The notes beneath the pieces were generated by a model. That model saw nothing but the letters and a program-made list of their open reading frames with translations, ran no database searches and had not been told where the DNA came from. DNA of 64,000 bases from Streptomyces sp. 378 (GTDB taxonomy: Bacteria > Actinomycetota > Actinomycetes > Streptomycetales > Streptomycetaceae): positions 1-64,000 of the forward strand of contig NZ_JASKMS010000014.1 of the NCBI RefSeq assembly GCF_030124145.1, in the 5' to 3' direction. The position numbers were made by a program, and so were the translations under genes. Below are positions 7,935 through 16,895 of this stretch, piece after piece (positions within the stretch are counted from its first letter, which is position 1; the number at the start of each line of letters is the position of its first letter).

Positions 7935-10007
7935 GTGGCCGTCACCGAAGCACCCCCCGCCACCCGCCCGCCGACGGCCGCGTCCCGGACGGGTGCGGCC
8001 GCGGTGACGGCCGGGCTCGTCCTCCTCGTCGCCGCCCTCGCCGTCGTCGACGTCACCCAGGGCACCGCCGCCGTCGGGCCGACACAGGTGTTCAAGGCCC
8101 TGACCGGGCAGGCCGATCCGGGCGACGCGTCCGTGGTCGTCGCCTCCCGGCTGCCGCGGATGACCGCCGGCATCCTCGTCGGCGTCGTGCTCGGCATCGC
8201 CGGCGCGGTCCTCCAGGCCGTCAGCCGCAATGTGCTGGCCTCGCCCGACACCCTCGCGGTGAACGCCGGTTCGTACCTGGCGCTCGGGCTGGTCGGCGCG
8301 ACCGGCGTCTCCCTGCCGCTGCTCGCCTCCTCGGGTGTCGCCTTCGCGGGCGGGCTGGCGGCCGCCGCCGTCGTGCTCGCCCTGTCCGGCCTCGGCACGG
8401 GCACCGTACGGCTGGTTCTCGCCGGTACCGCGCTCGCACTGGGCCTGAACTCCATCACGGAGGGGCTGCTCCTGCTCTTCCCGCAGCAGACGGAGGGCCT
8501 CTACCAGTGGAACCAGGGCAGCATCAGCCAGAACGGCTTCGACGGCGTCCTGCAGATGCTCCCCGTCGCCCTGGTGGGGCTCGCCGGGCTGCTGCTGGTC
8601 GCCCGCCGGGTCGACGCGCTGGCCCTCGGGGACGACGCCGCGCGCGGGCTGGGGGTCCCGGTGCACGCCACCCGCGTCACGGTGGTGGTGCTGGCGGCGC
8701 TGCTGTCCGCGGCGGCCGTCACACTGGCCGGGCCCATCGGCTTCGTCGGCCTGTGCGCCCCCGCGCTGGTCCGTCCGCTCGCCCGCCGGTTCCGGGGCTT
8801 CGTCCGTGCCCGGGCGGTCCTGCCCGTGGCCGGTCTGGCCGGTGCCGGACTGGTCCTCGGCTCGGACGTGCTGCTGCGCGCGCTCGTCCCGGCGGACACG
8901 GCCGTGGCCGTCCCCACGGGCATCGTCACCAGCCTGGTCGGCGCCGTCTTCCTGGTGGTGACGGCCCTACGGCTGCCGGACACCGCCGGGGCCGACGCCC
9001 CCGACCGGCTGCGCATCCCGAGCCGGACGGCGTTCCTCGTCACCCTGTCCGCGCTCGTCGCCGCAGTCGTCGGTGTCGCGCTGGCCGGCGTCCTGCTGGG
9101 CGACGCCAAGCTCCTGCTCGGCGATGTCGCCAACTGGCTCCAGGGGCGGGCCGGGCAGACCGTCTCGTTCGTCCTGGACACCCGCGTGCCCCGCGTGCTC
9201 GCGGCCCTGTGCGCGGGCGCCTCCCTCGCCCTGGCCGGTGCGCTGGTGCAGGCCGTGACCCGCAACCCCCTCGCGGAACCCGGGGTGCTGGGCGTCTCCG
9301 GCGGTGCGGCGCTGGGCGCCGTCCTGCTGGTCACCACCGTGCCCGCCGTCGGATCCTGGGGCATCGCGGGTGCCGCCTTCGCGGGTGCCGCGCTGGCCTC
9401 CGCCGTCGTCTTCGGGCTGTCCGCCCGGGGCGGTTACCGGCAGAACCGGCTAGTCCTCGTCGGCATCGGCATGGCCGCCGGTACCACGGCCCTGATCAGC
9501 CTGCTCATCGTGCTCACCGACCCGTTCAACGCCACCAAGGCGCTGACCTGGCTGTCCGGTTCGACGTACGGGCGGACCACGGCGGACGTCCTGCCCGTGG
9601 CACTCGTGCTGATGCTGGGCCTGGTCGTCGCGCTCGCCCGGCGCACCGAACTGGATCTCGTCTCCCTGGACGAGGACACCCCGCGGCTGCTCGGCCTCGG
9701 ACTGCCGCGGGCCAGGCTGGGGTTCCTGGTGCTGGGTGTGCTGCTCGCCGCGACCGCCGTCGCCTCGGCCGGCACGATCGGCTTCGTGGGCCTGGTGGCG
9801 CCGCACGCGGCCCGGGCCCTGGTGGGCCGGCGGCACGTGCGGGTCGTGCCGGTCGCCGTCCTGCTGGGCGCCACGCTCGTCTGCACGGCCGACCTGCTCG
9901 GCCGCACCGTCATCGCCCCGGCCCAGTTGGGCGCCGGCCTGATGACGGCGGTGATCGGCACGCCGTACTTCCTGCGGCTGCTGGTGCGGAGCCGGAGTTC
10001 GACATGA
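7935..10007 (+). CDS. Fused FecCD-type siderophore permease
   Basis: A 690-residue integral membrane protein made of two FecCD permeases in tandem, each about 335 residues with about ten helices. Each half has the family's RLPRM/RVPRV entry motif (VASRLPRMTAGILVG and LDTRVPRVLAALCAG), AVTRNPLAEPGVLGV or its counterpart AVSRNVLASPDTLAV, and a GxIGFVGL coupling segment (GPIGFVGLCAPALVRPL and GTIGFVGLVAPHAARAL). Fused permeases are known for FhuB. The start is GTG 7935, eight bases after the binding-protein stop. Loss of separate FecC and FecD genes is expected with this fusion. Confidence 0.93.
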   Translation: MAVTEAPPATRPPTAASRTGAAAVTAGLVLLVAALAVVDVTQGTAAVGPTQVFKALTGQADPGDASVVVASRLPRMTAGILVGVVLGIAGAVLQAVSRNVLASPDTLAVNAGSYLALGLVGATGVSLPLLASSGVAFAGGLAAAAVVLALSGLGTGTVRLVLAGTALALGLNSITEGLLLLFPQQTEGLYQWNQGSISQNGFDGVLQMLPVALVGLAGLLLVARRVDALALGDDAARGLGVPVHATRVTVVVLAALLSAAAVTLAGPIGFVGLCAPALVRPLARRFRGFVRARAVLPVAGLAGAGLVLGSDVLLRALVPADTAVAVPTGIVTSLVGAVFLVVTALRLPDTAGADAPDRLRIPSRTAFLVTLSALVAAVVGVALAGVLLGDAKLLLGDVANWLQGRAGQTVSFVLDTRVPRVLAALCAGASLALAGALVQAVTRNPLAEPGVLGVSGGAALGAVLLVTTVPAVGSWGIAGAAFAGAALASAVVFGLSARGGYRQNRLVLVGIGMAAGTTALISLLIVLTDPFNATKALTWLSGSTYGRTTADVLPVALVLMLGLVVALARRTELDLVSLDEDTPRLLGLGLPRARLGFLVLGVLLAATAVASAGTIGFVGLVAPHAARALVGRRHVRVVPVAVLLGATLVCTADLLGRTVIAPAQLGAGLMTAVIGTPYFLRLLVRSRSST

Positions 10008-10088
10008 CCCTCCCGAAAGGGCATCAATAGCCACAACTCCCCGCGACTCCCTGTTGTATGGATCCACACCCACGGGGAGCGAGGGAGC

Positions 10089-11591
10089 ATGGCCGAAAAG
10101 GACATCACTGACCCGGGCCCGCCCCCGGCAGCGAGCCTGAAGCCGGGTGCGATCGGGTTCGTCGACGCGTTGGTCATCGGCCTCAACGCGACCTCCCCCG
10201 CGTACTCCGTGGCGGCGGTCATCGGCCCGATCGTGGCGCTGGTGGGCATCCACGCCCCCGGGGTGATGCTCGCGTCGTTCGTGCCCATGCTGCTGATCGC
10301 GTCGGCGTTCTACTACCTCAACAAGGTCGACCAGGACTGCGGCACGACGTTCTCCTGGGTCACCCGCGCCATGGGGCCGTGGGCGGGCTGGCTCGGCGGC
10401 TGGGCCATCACGATGACCGGCGTCCTGGTCGTCGGGTCGCTCGCGGACGTCGCCGTGACGTTCTTCCTGCTCGCCGTCGGCCTGGACGGCTGGGCCGACG
10501 ACGACGCGGTGCGGCAGGTGCTGACGGTGCTGCTCATCCTGGTGATGACGGCCGTCTGCGTGATCGGCACCGAGGTGTCGGCCAAGGTGCAGAACGTCCT
10601 CATCCTGGCGCAGGTCGTCTGTCTGCTCGCCTTCGCCGTGGTGGCGCTCTACCGCGTCCACGCCGGCACGGGCACCCTCGACGCCGTCGATCCGGAGTTC
10701 GGCTGGCTCGATCCGTTCGGGGCCGGCGGGGCGTCACTGACCGCCGCCCTGCTGCTGGGCGTGTTCATCTACTGGGGGTGGGAATCGGCGGTCAACCTCA
10801 CCGAGGAGGTGGAGAACTCCGCCACCGCCCCCGGCAGGGCGGCCGTCTGGTCGACGGTGTTGCTGCTGGTGACCTATCTCGCGGTCGCCTTCGCGGTCGT
10901 GGCCTACGCCGGTACCGACTTCCTCGCCGAGAACGCGGCGGAGGAGGAGTTCATCTTCGCCCTGCTCGCCGAGGAGGCCATGGGCGGCTGGGACTGGGTC
11001 GTACTGCTGGCGGTCTCGACGTCCGCGCTCGCCTCCACCCAGACGACGATCATCCCGGCGTCGCGCACGGGCCTGTCCATGGCACGCCGGCACGCCCTGC
11101 CCGCTCATTTCGCCCGCATCCACCCGCGCTTCCGCACCCCCGACGTGAGCACCTGGTGGGTCGCCGGCATCGCCATCGCCTGGTACCTCGTCCTCTACCA
11201 CGCCAGTGAGAACGCCCTCTTCGACTCCCTCACGGCGCTGTCCCTGCTGATCGCCTTCTACTACGCGCTCACGGGACTCGCCTGTGCGGTCTACTACCGC
11301 CGCCAACTCACCCGCAGTGTCCGCACCTTCTTCCTGATCGGTCTCGGCCCGCTGATCGGTGCGGGGCTGCTGGCGTGGCTGCTGGTGGAATCCGTGGCGG
11401 ACATGTCCGATCCCGAGAACTCCTACAGCGGCGTCTCCTGGTTCGGGCTCGGGCCGCCGCTCGTCATCGGGATCGGCATCCTCGTCGTGGGCGTCGTCCT
11501 CATGATCGTGCGGCGGCTGAGGGCGCCCGCCTTCTGGTCGGAACACCCGAGCGTGGTCGACCCGCACCTCGTCGACGGCAAGGAGTCCTGA
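10089..11591 (+). CDS. APC family amino acid/amine permease
   Basis: A 500-residue, about 12-helix permease. The N-terminal KPGAIGFVDALVIGLNATSP is the APC signature. A substrate-site region follows in TFSWVTRAMGPWAGWLGG. There is a conserved IYWGWESAVNLTEEV block near residue 235. The start is supported by GGGAGCGAGGGAGC upstream. It is followed at 2 bp by a universal stress protein gene, a pairing often seen for stress-modulated permeases. The substrate is not readable; amino acids or polyamines are typical. Confidence 0.85.
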   Translation: MAEKDITDPGPPPAASLKPGAIGFVDALVIGLNATSPAYSVAAVIGPIVALVGIHAPGVMLASFVPMLLIASAFYYLNKVDQDCGTTFSWVTRAMGPWAGWLGGWAITMTGVLVVGSLADVAVTFFLLAVGLDGWADDDAVRQVLTVLLILVMTAVCVIGTEVSAKVQNVLILAQVVCLLAFAVVALYRVHAGTGTLDAVDPEFGWLDPFGAGGASLTAALLLGVFIYWGWESAVNLTEEVENSATAPGRAAVWSTVLLLVTYLAVAFAVVAYAGTDFLAENAAEEEFIFALLAEEAMGGWDWVVLLAVSTSALASTQTTIIPASRTGLSMARRHALPAHFARIHPRFRTPDVSTWWVAGIAIAWYLVLYHASENALFDSLTALSLLIAFYYALTGLACAVYYRRQLTRSVRTFFLIGLGPLIGAGLLAWLLVESVADMSDPENSYSGVSWFGLGPPLVIGIGILVVGVVLMIVRRLRAPAFWSEHPSVVDPHLVDGKES

Positions 11592-11593
11592 AG

Positions 11594-12013
11594 ATGTCGG
11601 TGGTCCTCGGCTTCGACGAGTCCCCGGGCGCCCTGAGCGCCCTGCGTGTGGCCATCGAGGTGGCGGCGGCGTACGACGAACCGCTGGTGATCGTCTACGG
11701 CGTCGCCGCCCCCGGCGTCACGGGCGAGGAGTACGGCGCCCATCACGAGGCCGTCCGCGAGGCGGGCAGCACCGCGCTCGGCCGTGCGGTCCGGGTGGCC
11801 GACGAGGCCGGGGTGCGGACGTCGGTGGAGCTCATCGAAGAGCGGCCCGCGCAGGCGCTCCTCGACGCCGCGGCACGCCACGCGGCCAGGGTCATCGTGG
11901 TGGGTACGTGGGGCGAGAGCCCGGTGCGCGGAGCGCTGCTGGGCTCGACCCCGCACAAGCTGCTGCACCTGTCGAGCGTGCCGGTGCTGTGCGTGCCGGC
12001 GACCGGGTCATGA
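11594..12013 (+). CDS. Universal stress protein (UspA domain)
   Basis: A 139-residue single UspA domain. The ATP-binding pattern G-2x-G-9x-GS is intact in GTWGESPVRGALLGS near residues 110-124, and the N-terminal VVLGFDESPGALSAL has the conserved Asp. It begins 2 bp after the permease stop, so it probably shares its transcript and may modulate its activity. Its last codons overlap the end of the convergent ferredoxin-like gene by 6 bp. Confidence 0.88.
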   Translation: MSVVLGFDESPGALSALRVAIEVAAAYDEPLVIVYGVAAPGVTGEEYGAHHEAVREAGSTALGRAVRVADEAGVRTSVELIEERPAQALLDAAARHAARVIVVGTWGESPVRGALLGSTPHKLLHLSSVPVLCVPATGS

Positions 12014-12379
12014 GGAGCCGGCGCCTCGCCTGGTGTGCGGGGTGAAGACGTACAGGCCCAGGATGTCGGGCACCGGCGCGACGCCGGGCCCGCCCTCCCG
12101 GACCCAGGAGACGACGTCCTCGGTGGCCGCCGGGTCGTTGACCAGGCCCAGCCACACCGGCCGGCCTCCGGCGGCCCGGCCCGCGGCGGACGGCTGGACG
12201 ACGATGACGTTGGCCTGGTCGCAGACGTCGAGGCAGTCGGAGACGCGCACCGGCGCCGCCTCGCGCAGGCGCTCGGTCTGGGCGGCGTGATCGACGCCTC
12301 TGATCTTGCGGCTGCCGCAGCAGCAGTCCCGGCAGACGACGATGCGGCAGGGAACCCCCGCGTCCGGCGTCGCGGACAT
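12008..12379 (-). CDS. (2Fe-2S) ferredoxin-domain protein
   Basis: A 123-residue thioredoxin-like 2Fe-2S protein. The N-terminal VVCRDCCCGSRK and the later SDCLDVCDQANVIVVQPSA provide the four-cysteine arrangement of this family. There are extra adjacent cysteines (RDCCCG). Start ATG 12379 has GGAGGG at a good distance; an in-frame start at 12415 is less likely. It lies between iron uptake and siderophore synthesis genes, but is transcribed separately. Members of the family are often found near cobalamin genes, which are absent here. Confidence 0.8.
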   Translation of the reverse strand: MSATPDAGVPCRIVVCRDCCCGSRKIRGVDHAAQTERLREAAPVRVSDCLDVCDQANVIVVQPSAAGRAAGGRPVWLGLVNDPAATEDVVSWVREGGPGVAPVPDILGLYVFTPHTRRGAGSS

Positions 12380-12442
12380 GTCGCGCCCTCCCTCTGTGCG
12401 TGTCGTGATGATCATGTCACGCGGGCGCCCGGGTCCCGCGGG

Positions 12443-13993
12443 TCAGGTCCCCTCCCCGAGCGGGTTGGGCAGCGGCCGGTAGCGGGCGTCGGCGCCGTCC
12501 GCACCCGTCCAGCGCAGCAGCAGGTTGGTCTTGGCGGGCAGGGTCGGTGAGGTGAGCAGGGCGGCGATCTCGGGGAGGTCGTGACGGGCGAGTGCGCGGC
12601 GCGCGGCGGGCCAGGGGTCGAAGCCGGGGTGGCGTTCGGCGAGGGCGCCGGCGATCTCCAGGAGGTGGTTGACGACCAGGCAGTACACGAGCCGCTCCCA
12701 GCCGGCCTGCCGGGACACGTCCGGCAGCAGCTTCACGCCCTCGGCGTCCCGGTACAGCGCCTGCACCGGCAGGCCGTCGGCGTCCACCGCGACCAGGGTG
12801 TTCTGGAGGTGAGCCTCGATGACGACACCGTGCTCGGCGAACGCCGTCAGGGCCGGGGGCACCACCTGCGCCAGGTACGCCGCCCACCAGGCCCCGGGGT
12901 CGGGGGCGCGGTCGAGCGGACTGCCGTCGAAGCCCTCGACGAGACCGGCGGCGAGCAGCGGGGTCGCGCCGGGCAGGAGACGGCCGCCGAAGCCGTCGCG
13001 GACGAGGACGGCCAGGGCCTCGAAGGCGAAGCCGGCGGTGCGGTATCCGCGGTCGCCGAGCCATGCCGGGGGCCCGTCGAACGTCTCGAAGGCGGAGCGG
13101 ACGGCCGCGTCGGTCCGACGCAGGGCGAGCAGGTCGTGGCGCCACAGGCGGCGGATGTCGTTGGTGATGCGCACGTCCAGGCTGAACTTCAGGAACAGGT
13201 CGTGCTCGGGCGTGTAGAGGGTACGGATCGCGGCCGTGGGCCAGGTGTCGAAGGCGGTCGTGCCGAGCCGGACGAGCCTGCCGTCGGCGAAGGCGGCGGC
13301 GAGCTCGGGACCGGCCAGGTCCAGCTGCCAGGGGTGGGCCGGGAGCAGGCGGTAGCCGGGCGGGGCCGTGCCGAGGGCGTCGAGGGCGGAGGTGTCGCCC
13401 TCCTCTACGACGGCGTCCTCCCGCAGGCCGAGCAGGGCCACCGGGAAGCGGGCGTACGCCTCGGGCGCGTACGGCAGCCACCCGGCGGCGGGGCCGCCAC
13501 CGCGCGCCTTGGGGGCGGGGTGGTGGGTGTGCCCGGTCAGGAGGGACTGCTCGGAGCGCAGGTAGAGGTCGCCGGGCGGGGTGGCCCGGGCCCGGGCGGC
13601 GAGCAGGGCGGCCACGGCGTCGCGGCTGTCGAGCATCTCGGCGGGCAGTTCGTGGTTGGACAGCCCGGTGTGCCGGCGCAGTTCCTCGGCGACGAGCTTG
13701 ACCAGTTCGGTGTGGCCGAGGCGGTGCCAGGCGCCCGCCGCCCACGCTTCCGGTTCGGCGGGCCGCCGTGTCCCGCGCACCCGCAGCAGGCGGTCCCCGC
13801 CGGGCAGCCGGTAGACGCGGTGTGCGCCCTCCCGGCGCACCGGCCGGGCCACCTCCCGCAGCAGGCAGTTCAGCAGGGGTACGGCGGCACAGGCGTCGGC
13901 GAGGGCGCCGTGGGCCGCGCTTTCGCCGTGGGCGCAGTCGCCGTGGGCCGAGTCGTCGTCGGCGGGCGGGGGCATGAGGTCCACGCGTTCCAC
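12443..13993 (-). CDS. IucA/IucC family NIS siderophore synthetase
   Basis: A 516-residue ATP-dependent amide ligase of the NRPS-independent siderophore family. Motifs seen are TGHTHHPAPKARGG (ATP/citrate loop), LLPAHPWQLDL, KFSLDVRITNDIRR, IEAHLQNTLV and a FhuF-like C-terminus ending YRPLPNPL. The enzyme would adenylate a carboxyl of citrate or a related acid and condense it with an amine. It is divergent from a second synthetase 101 bp away. GTG 13993 has AGGGACGA upstream; ATG 13975 is an alternative. The first 25 residues are His/Asp/Gly-rich and low in complexity. Confidence 0.9.
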   Translation of the reverse strand: MERVDLMPPPADDDSAHGDCAHGESAAHGALADACAAVPLLNCLLREVARPVRREGAHRVYRLPGGDRLLRVRGTRRPAEPEAWAAGAWHRLGHTELVKLVAEELRRHTGLSNHELPAEMLDSRDAVAALLAARARATPPGDLYLRSEQSLLTGHTHHPAPKARGGGPAAGWLPYAPEAYARFPVALLGLREDAVVEEGDTSALDALGTAPPGYRLLPAHPWQLDLAGPELAAAFADGRLVRLGTTAFDTWPTAAIRTLYTPEHDLFLKFSLDVRITNDIRRLWRHDLLALRRTDAAVRSAFETFDGPPAWLGDRGYRTAGFAFEALAVLVRDGFGGRLLPGATPLLAAGLVEGFDGSPLDRAPDPGAWWAAYLAQVVPPALTAFAEHGVVIEAHLQNTLVAVDADGLPVQALYRDAEGVKLLPDVSRQAGWERLVYCLVVNHLLEIAGALAERHPGFDPWPAARRALARHDLPEIAALLTSPTLPAKTNLLLRWTGADGADARYRPLPNPLGEGT

Positions 13994-14094
13994 TCGTCCC
14001 TACGGTCCTTCCAGCGTTCCGGGCGGAGATGATCAGTATGTCGGTCGTCGCCATTCCGCTGTGACGCCCCTATTCGTACCCGAGGAGCCCGCCC

Positions 14095-15585
14095 GTGCAC
14101 CGTCCCCCCACCGCCGAGACCGAGGTCGCCGACGAGCTGTCCGTCGTACGGCCCGGCCTGCTGCCGCGGTACGAGGCCGAACTGCCCGGCGCCCGGGCGG
14201 CCGTGCTGTCCCGGCTGTGGCGCGGTCTCGCCCATGATCCGCTGCCCTGGATCACCCGCGGGGAGCGATCGGGGGACGGGCTGACGCTGTTCCTGCCGGA
14301 CGGTCGCCGGTTGCACGGCCCCCGGCCGGACCCGTACGCGACCGGCGCCCACGTCACCGCCGTACGGCTCGACCAGACGGCGTACGAGGATCCGGCGCGG
14401 CTGATGACGGACCTCGCCGTACCGCACTCCGCTTCCTTCGCCGCCGAACTCGGGCACAGCGTGGCCTCGTTGGCGCTGTCCCGAGCGGGGCAGGAGGGCG
14501 GCGGGGACGACCGGCCCGAGAGCGACTGGGAGTGGGAGCAGCGGATCGTCGACGGGCACCCGTTCCACCCGACCTGCCGGTCCCGGCCCGGTTTCTCGGT
14601 GGCCGAGCAACTCGCCTACGGGCCCGAGCACCGGCCGGTCGTGGAGCTCGGGCTGGTGCCGGTCCGGGCGGAGGAGTGCCTGGTGACGGGCGTGTGGCCG
14701 GGCGAACTGCGGGACGGGGGGCGGGTGGTGCTGCCGGTGCATCCGTGGCAGGCGGCGCATGTGCTGAAGCGGACCTGCGAGGAGCGGCGCCCCGCGCATC
14801 CGCTGATGTCCCTGCGGACGCTCGCCCTGCCCGGCGGGCCGCACGTGAAGACCTCGCTGAGCGCCCGGCTGACGTCCTCGGTGCGGGACATCTCCCTGCC
14901 CTCGGTGGCCGCGTCGGCGGTGCTGTCGGATTTCGCGGGGACACCGGCGGCGCGCACGGACGGCCTGCTGCACGTCACCCGCACCCTGGGCGCGGCGGCC
15001 GGCTCCCCCGACTTCGCGGCCGTCCTGCGGGAGTCGCCGCAGACGTACGCGGGCAGCGGCGAGCGGGTCCTGCCGGTGGCGGCGCTCGCCACCACCGGCC
15101 TCCCCCGATCACCCGTCTGGCTGGCCGGTTTCGCACGGCTCGCCCTCACGGTCGGGCTGCGGCTGCTGGAGCTGGGCGTGGCCCTGGAGGCGCACGGCCA
15201 GAACCTCTTGGTGGTCCTCTCGGCGGCGGGTGATCCGCTGCGGCTCGTCTACCGCGACCTGGCCGACATCCGTGTCAGCCCGGCCCGCCTCGCCCGGCAC
15301 GGCATCACGATGCCCGAACTGCCCGCCCGCATGGTCACGGACGACGAACGCGCGCTCCGCCGCAAGCTGTTCGGCTCGCTGGTGGCGGGCGCGCTGGCCG
15401 GCACGGCCGGATCGGGCCCGGTGCTGGGAGCGGCCCTGGAGACGGCGGTGCGGGATCTGCCGCGCAGCCCCGATCTCGCGGCCCTGTGCGCGCATCCCCT
15501 GCCCACGAAGGCGCTGACGCTGATGCGGCTCTCGCCCCGCACCCCCGGGGACCAGTGGGCGGAACTCCCCAATCCGCTGCACTGA
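14095..15585 (+). CDS. IucA/IucC family NIS siderophore synthetase (second copy)
   Basis: A 496-residue paralogue of the divergent neighbour. It has IVDGHPFHPTCRSRPGF, where the usual lysine of the HPxxKxRxGF loop is arginine, VLPVHPWQAAHVL, VKTSLSARLTSSVRDIS and LEAHGQNLLV. The C-terminal ferric-reductase-like portion ends QWAELPNPLH. The start is GTG after GAGGAGC. Two synthetases acting in turn on citrate would give an asymmetric or bis-amide product. No amine-building genes (decarboxylase, N-monooxygenase, acyltransferase) occur in the window, so the substrate must come from elsewhere or the locus is incomplete. No iron box is visible in the shared promoter. Confidence 0.88.
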   Translation: MHRPPTAETEVADELSVVRPGLLPRYEAELPGARAAVLSRLWRGLAHDPLPWITRGERSGDGLTLFLPDGRRLHGPRPDPYATGAHVTAVRLDQTAYEDPARLMTDLAVPHSASFAAELGHSVASLALSRAGQEGGGDDRPESDWEWEQRIVDGHPFHPTCRSRPGFSVAEQLAYGPEHRPVVELGLVPVRAEECLVTGVWPGELRDGGRVVLPVHPWQAAHVLKRTCEERRPAHPLMSLRTLALPGGPHVKTSLSARLTSSVRDISLPSVAASAVLSDFAGTPAARTDGLLHVTRTLGAAAGSPDFAAVLRESPQTYAGSGERVLPVAALATTGLPRSPVWLAGFARLALTVGLRLLELGVALEAHGQNLLVVLSAAGDPLRLVYRDLADIRVSPARLARHGITMPELPARMVTDDERALRRKLFGSLVAGALAGTAGSGPVLGAALETAVRDLPRSPDLAALCAHPLPTKALTLMRLSPRTPGDQWAELPNPLH

Positions 15586-15629
15586 CCTTCGTTTTGGAGC
15601 CGGAGCGGGGTGATCAATAGGATCCGGCG

Positions 15630-16895
15630 ATGATCACAAGAACACGGCTGGCGGCAGGGGTCTGTGCCCTGCTCGCCGCGCTGACGGCCGGGCTCGCCTT
15701 CCCGGCCGGGGCGGCCGCCGGAGAACCCACGGGCCAGGACGCTCCCAAGGTCGACCTCGTCCTCGATGTGAGCGGCTCGATGCGGGCCCGGGACATCGAC
15801 GGGCAGTCGCGGATGGCCGCAGCGAAGCAGGCGTTCAACGAAGTGCTCGACGCGACGCCCGAGGAGGTCGAACTCGGCATCCGCACGCTCGGCGCGAACT
15901 ATCCGGGGGACGACCGGAAGAGGGGCTGCGAGGACACCGCGCAGCTCTACCCGGTCGGTCCGCTCGACCGCACGGAGGCCAAGACGGCCGTCGCCACGCT
16001 CCGCCCGACGGGCTGGACGCCGATCGGTCCGGCCCTGCTGAAGGCGGCCGGTGACCTGGACGGCGGCAACGGTTCCAAGCGCATCGTGCTCATCAGCGAC
16101 GGCGAGGACACCTGCGCCCCGCTCGACCCGTGCGAGGTGGCCCGCGAGATCGCGGCGAAGGGCATCGGCCTGACCATCGACACGCTGGGCCTGGTGCCGA
16201 CCGCCAAGCTGAGCCGGCAGCTGAGCTGCATCGCGGAGGCCACCGGCGGTACGTACACCTCGATCGAGCACCAGGACCAACTCACCGACCGGGTGAACGA
16301 GTTGGTGGACCGGGCGGCCGATCCGGTGGTGACGCCGGTGCCGGCGCGGGGTGCCGACCGGTGCGCCGGGGCGCCGACGCTGAAGTCGGGCCTGTACACC
16401 GACCGCGAGGAGTTCGGGCAGCAGCGCTGGTACCGGGTGGACGTGCGGCCGGGTCAGGAGCTGCGCGCCTCGGTGAGCGTCGCCGCGGACCGTGCGGTGA
16501 ACCCCGGCTACGGCGTTCTGCTGCGGGCCGTGACGTCGAAGGGCCGCGAGATCGTGCGCGGCGAGGCGGCGGGCACCGGCCGTACGGACGTCATCTCGAC
16601 GGGTCTGCGCTACCCGAAGGCCGAGAGCGACGACGAGGACGCCCCCGCCGAGGCGGTCTGCCTCGCCGTCGCGCACTCCTTCTCGGCGGCCCCGGGCGTG
16701 AAGACCACGCCCGGTCTGCCGCTGGAGCTGACGGTGGACGTCGTGGACGCCCCGAGCCAGGCGGGCGATGTGGCCGCCTTCGGTCTCGGCCGCGGCTGGT
16801 GGCTGCTCGGTGTGCTGATCCTCGCCGGCTTCCTCGCCGGTCTCGTCTGGGGCTGGCTGTCGCGCTGGCGGTTCGCGGTCTGGAGGACCAACTGA
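15630..16895 (+). CDS. Secreted, membrane-anchored VWA-domain protein
   Basis: A 421-residue protein. It has a signal peptide (hydrophobic residues about 8-30 ending AAAGE), then a von Willebrand A domain from about residue 38 with the MIDAS motif DVSGSMRA and a downstream ISDGEDTC block. A beta-rich extracellular part follows, and a C-terminal membrane helix (about residues 393-413) is followed by a short basic tail. Paired cysteines in the VWA region suggest disulfides. TAGGAT at 15618-15623 lies exactly 6 nt before the ATG and no ribosome site is visible, so the mRNA may be leaderless. Its stop overlaps the next start (TGATG). The function is unknown; extracellular protein-protein or metal-dependent binding is likely. 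Confidence 0.82.
   Translation: MITRTRLAAGVCALLAALTAGLAFPAGAAAGEPTGQDAPKVDLVLDVSGSMRARDIDGQSRMAAAKQAFNEVLDATPEEVELGIRTLGANYPGDDRKRGCEDTAQLYPVGPLDRTEAKTAVATLRPTGWTPIGPALLKAAGDLDGGNGSKRIVLISDGEDTCAPLDPCEVAREIAAKGIGLTIDTLGLVPTAKLSRQLSCIAEATGGTYTSIEHQDQLTDRVNELVDRAADPVVTPVPARGADRCAGAPTLKSGLYTDREEFGQQRWYRVDVRPGQELRASVSVAADRAVNPGYGVLLRAVTSKGREIVRGEAAGTGRTDVISTGLRYPKAESDDEDAPAEAVCLAVAHSFSAAPGVKTTPGLPLELTVDVVDAPSQAGDVAAFGLGRGWWLLGVLILAGFLAGLVWGWLSRWRFAVWRTN

Noticed and set aside
10089..12013. Permease and stress protein as part of the siderophore system
   Set aside because: The APC permease is not a siderophore exporter type, and the pair has its own start with no iron box.
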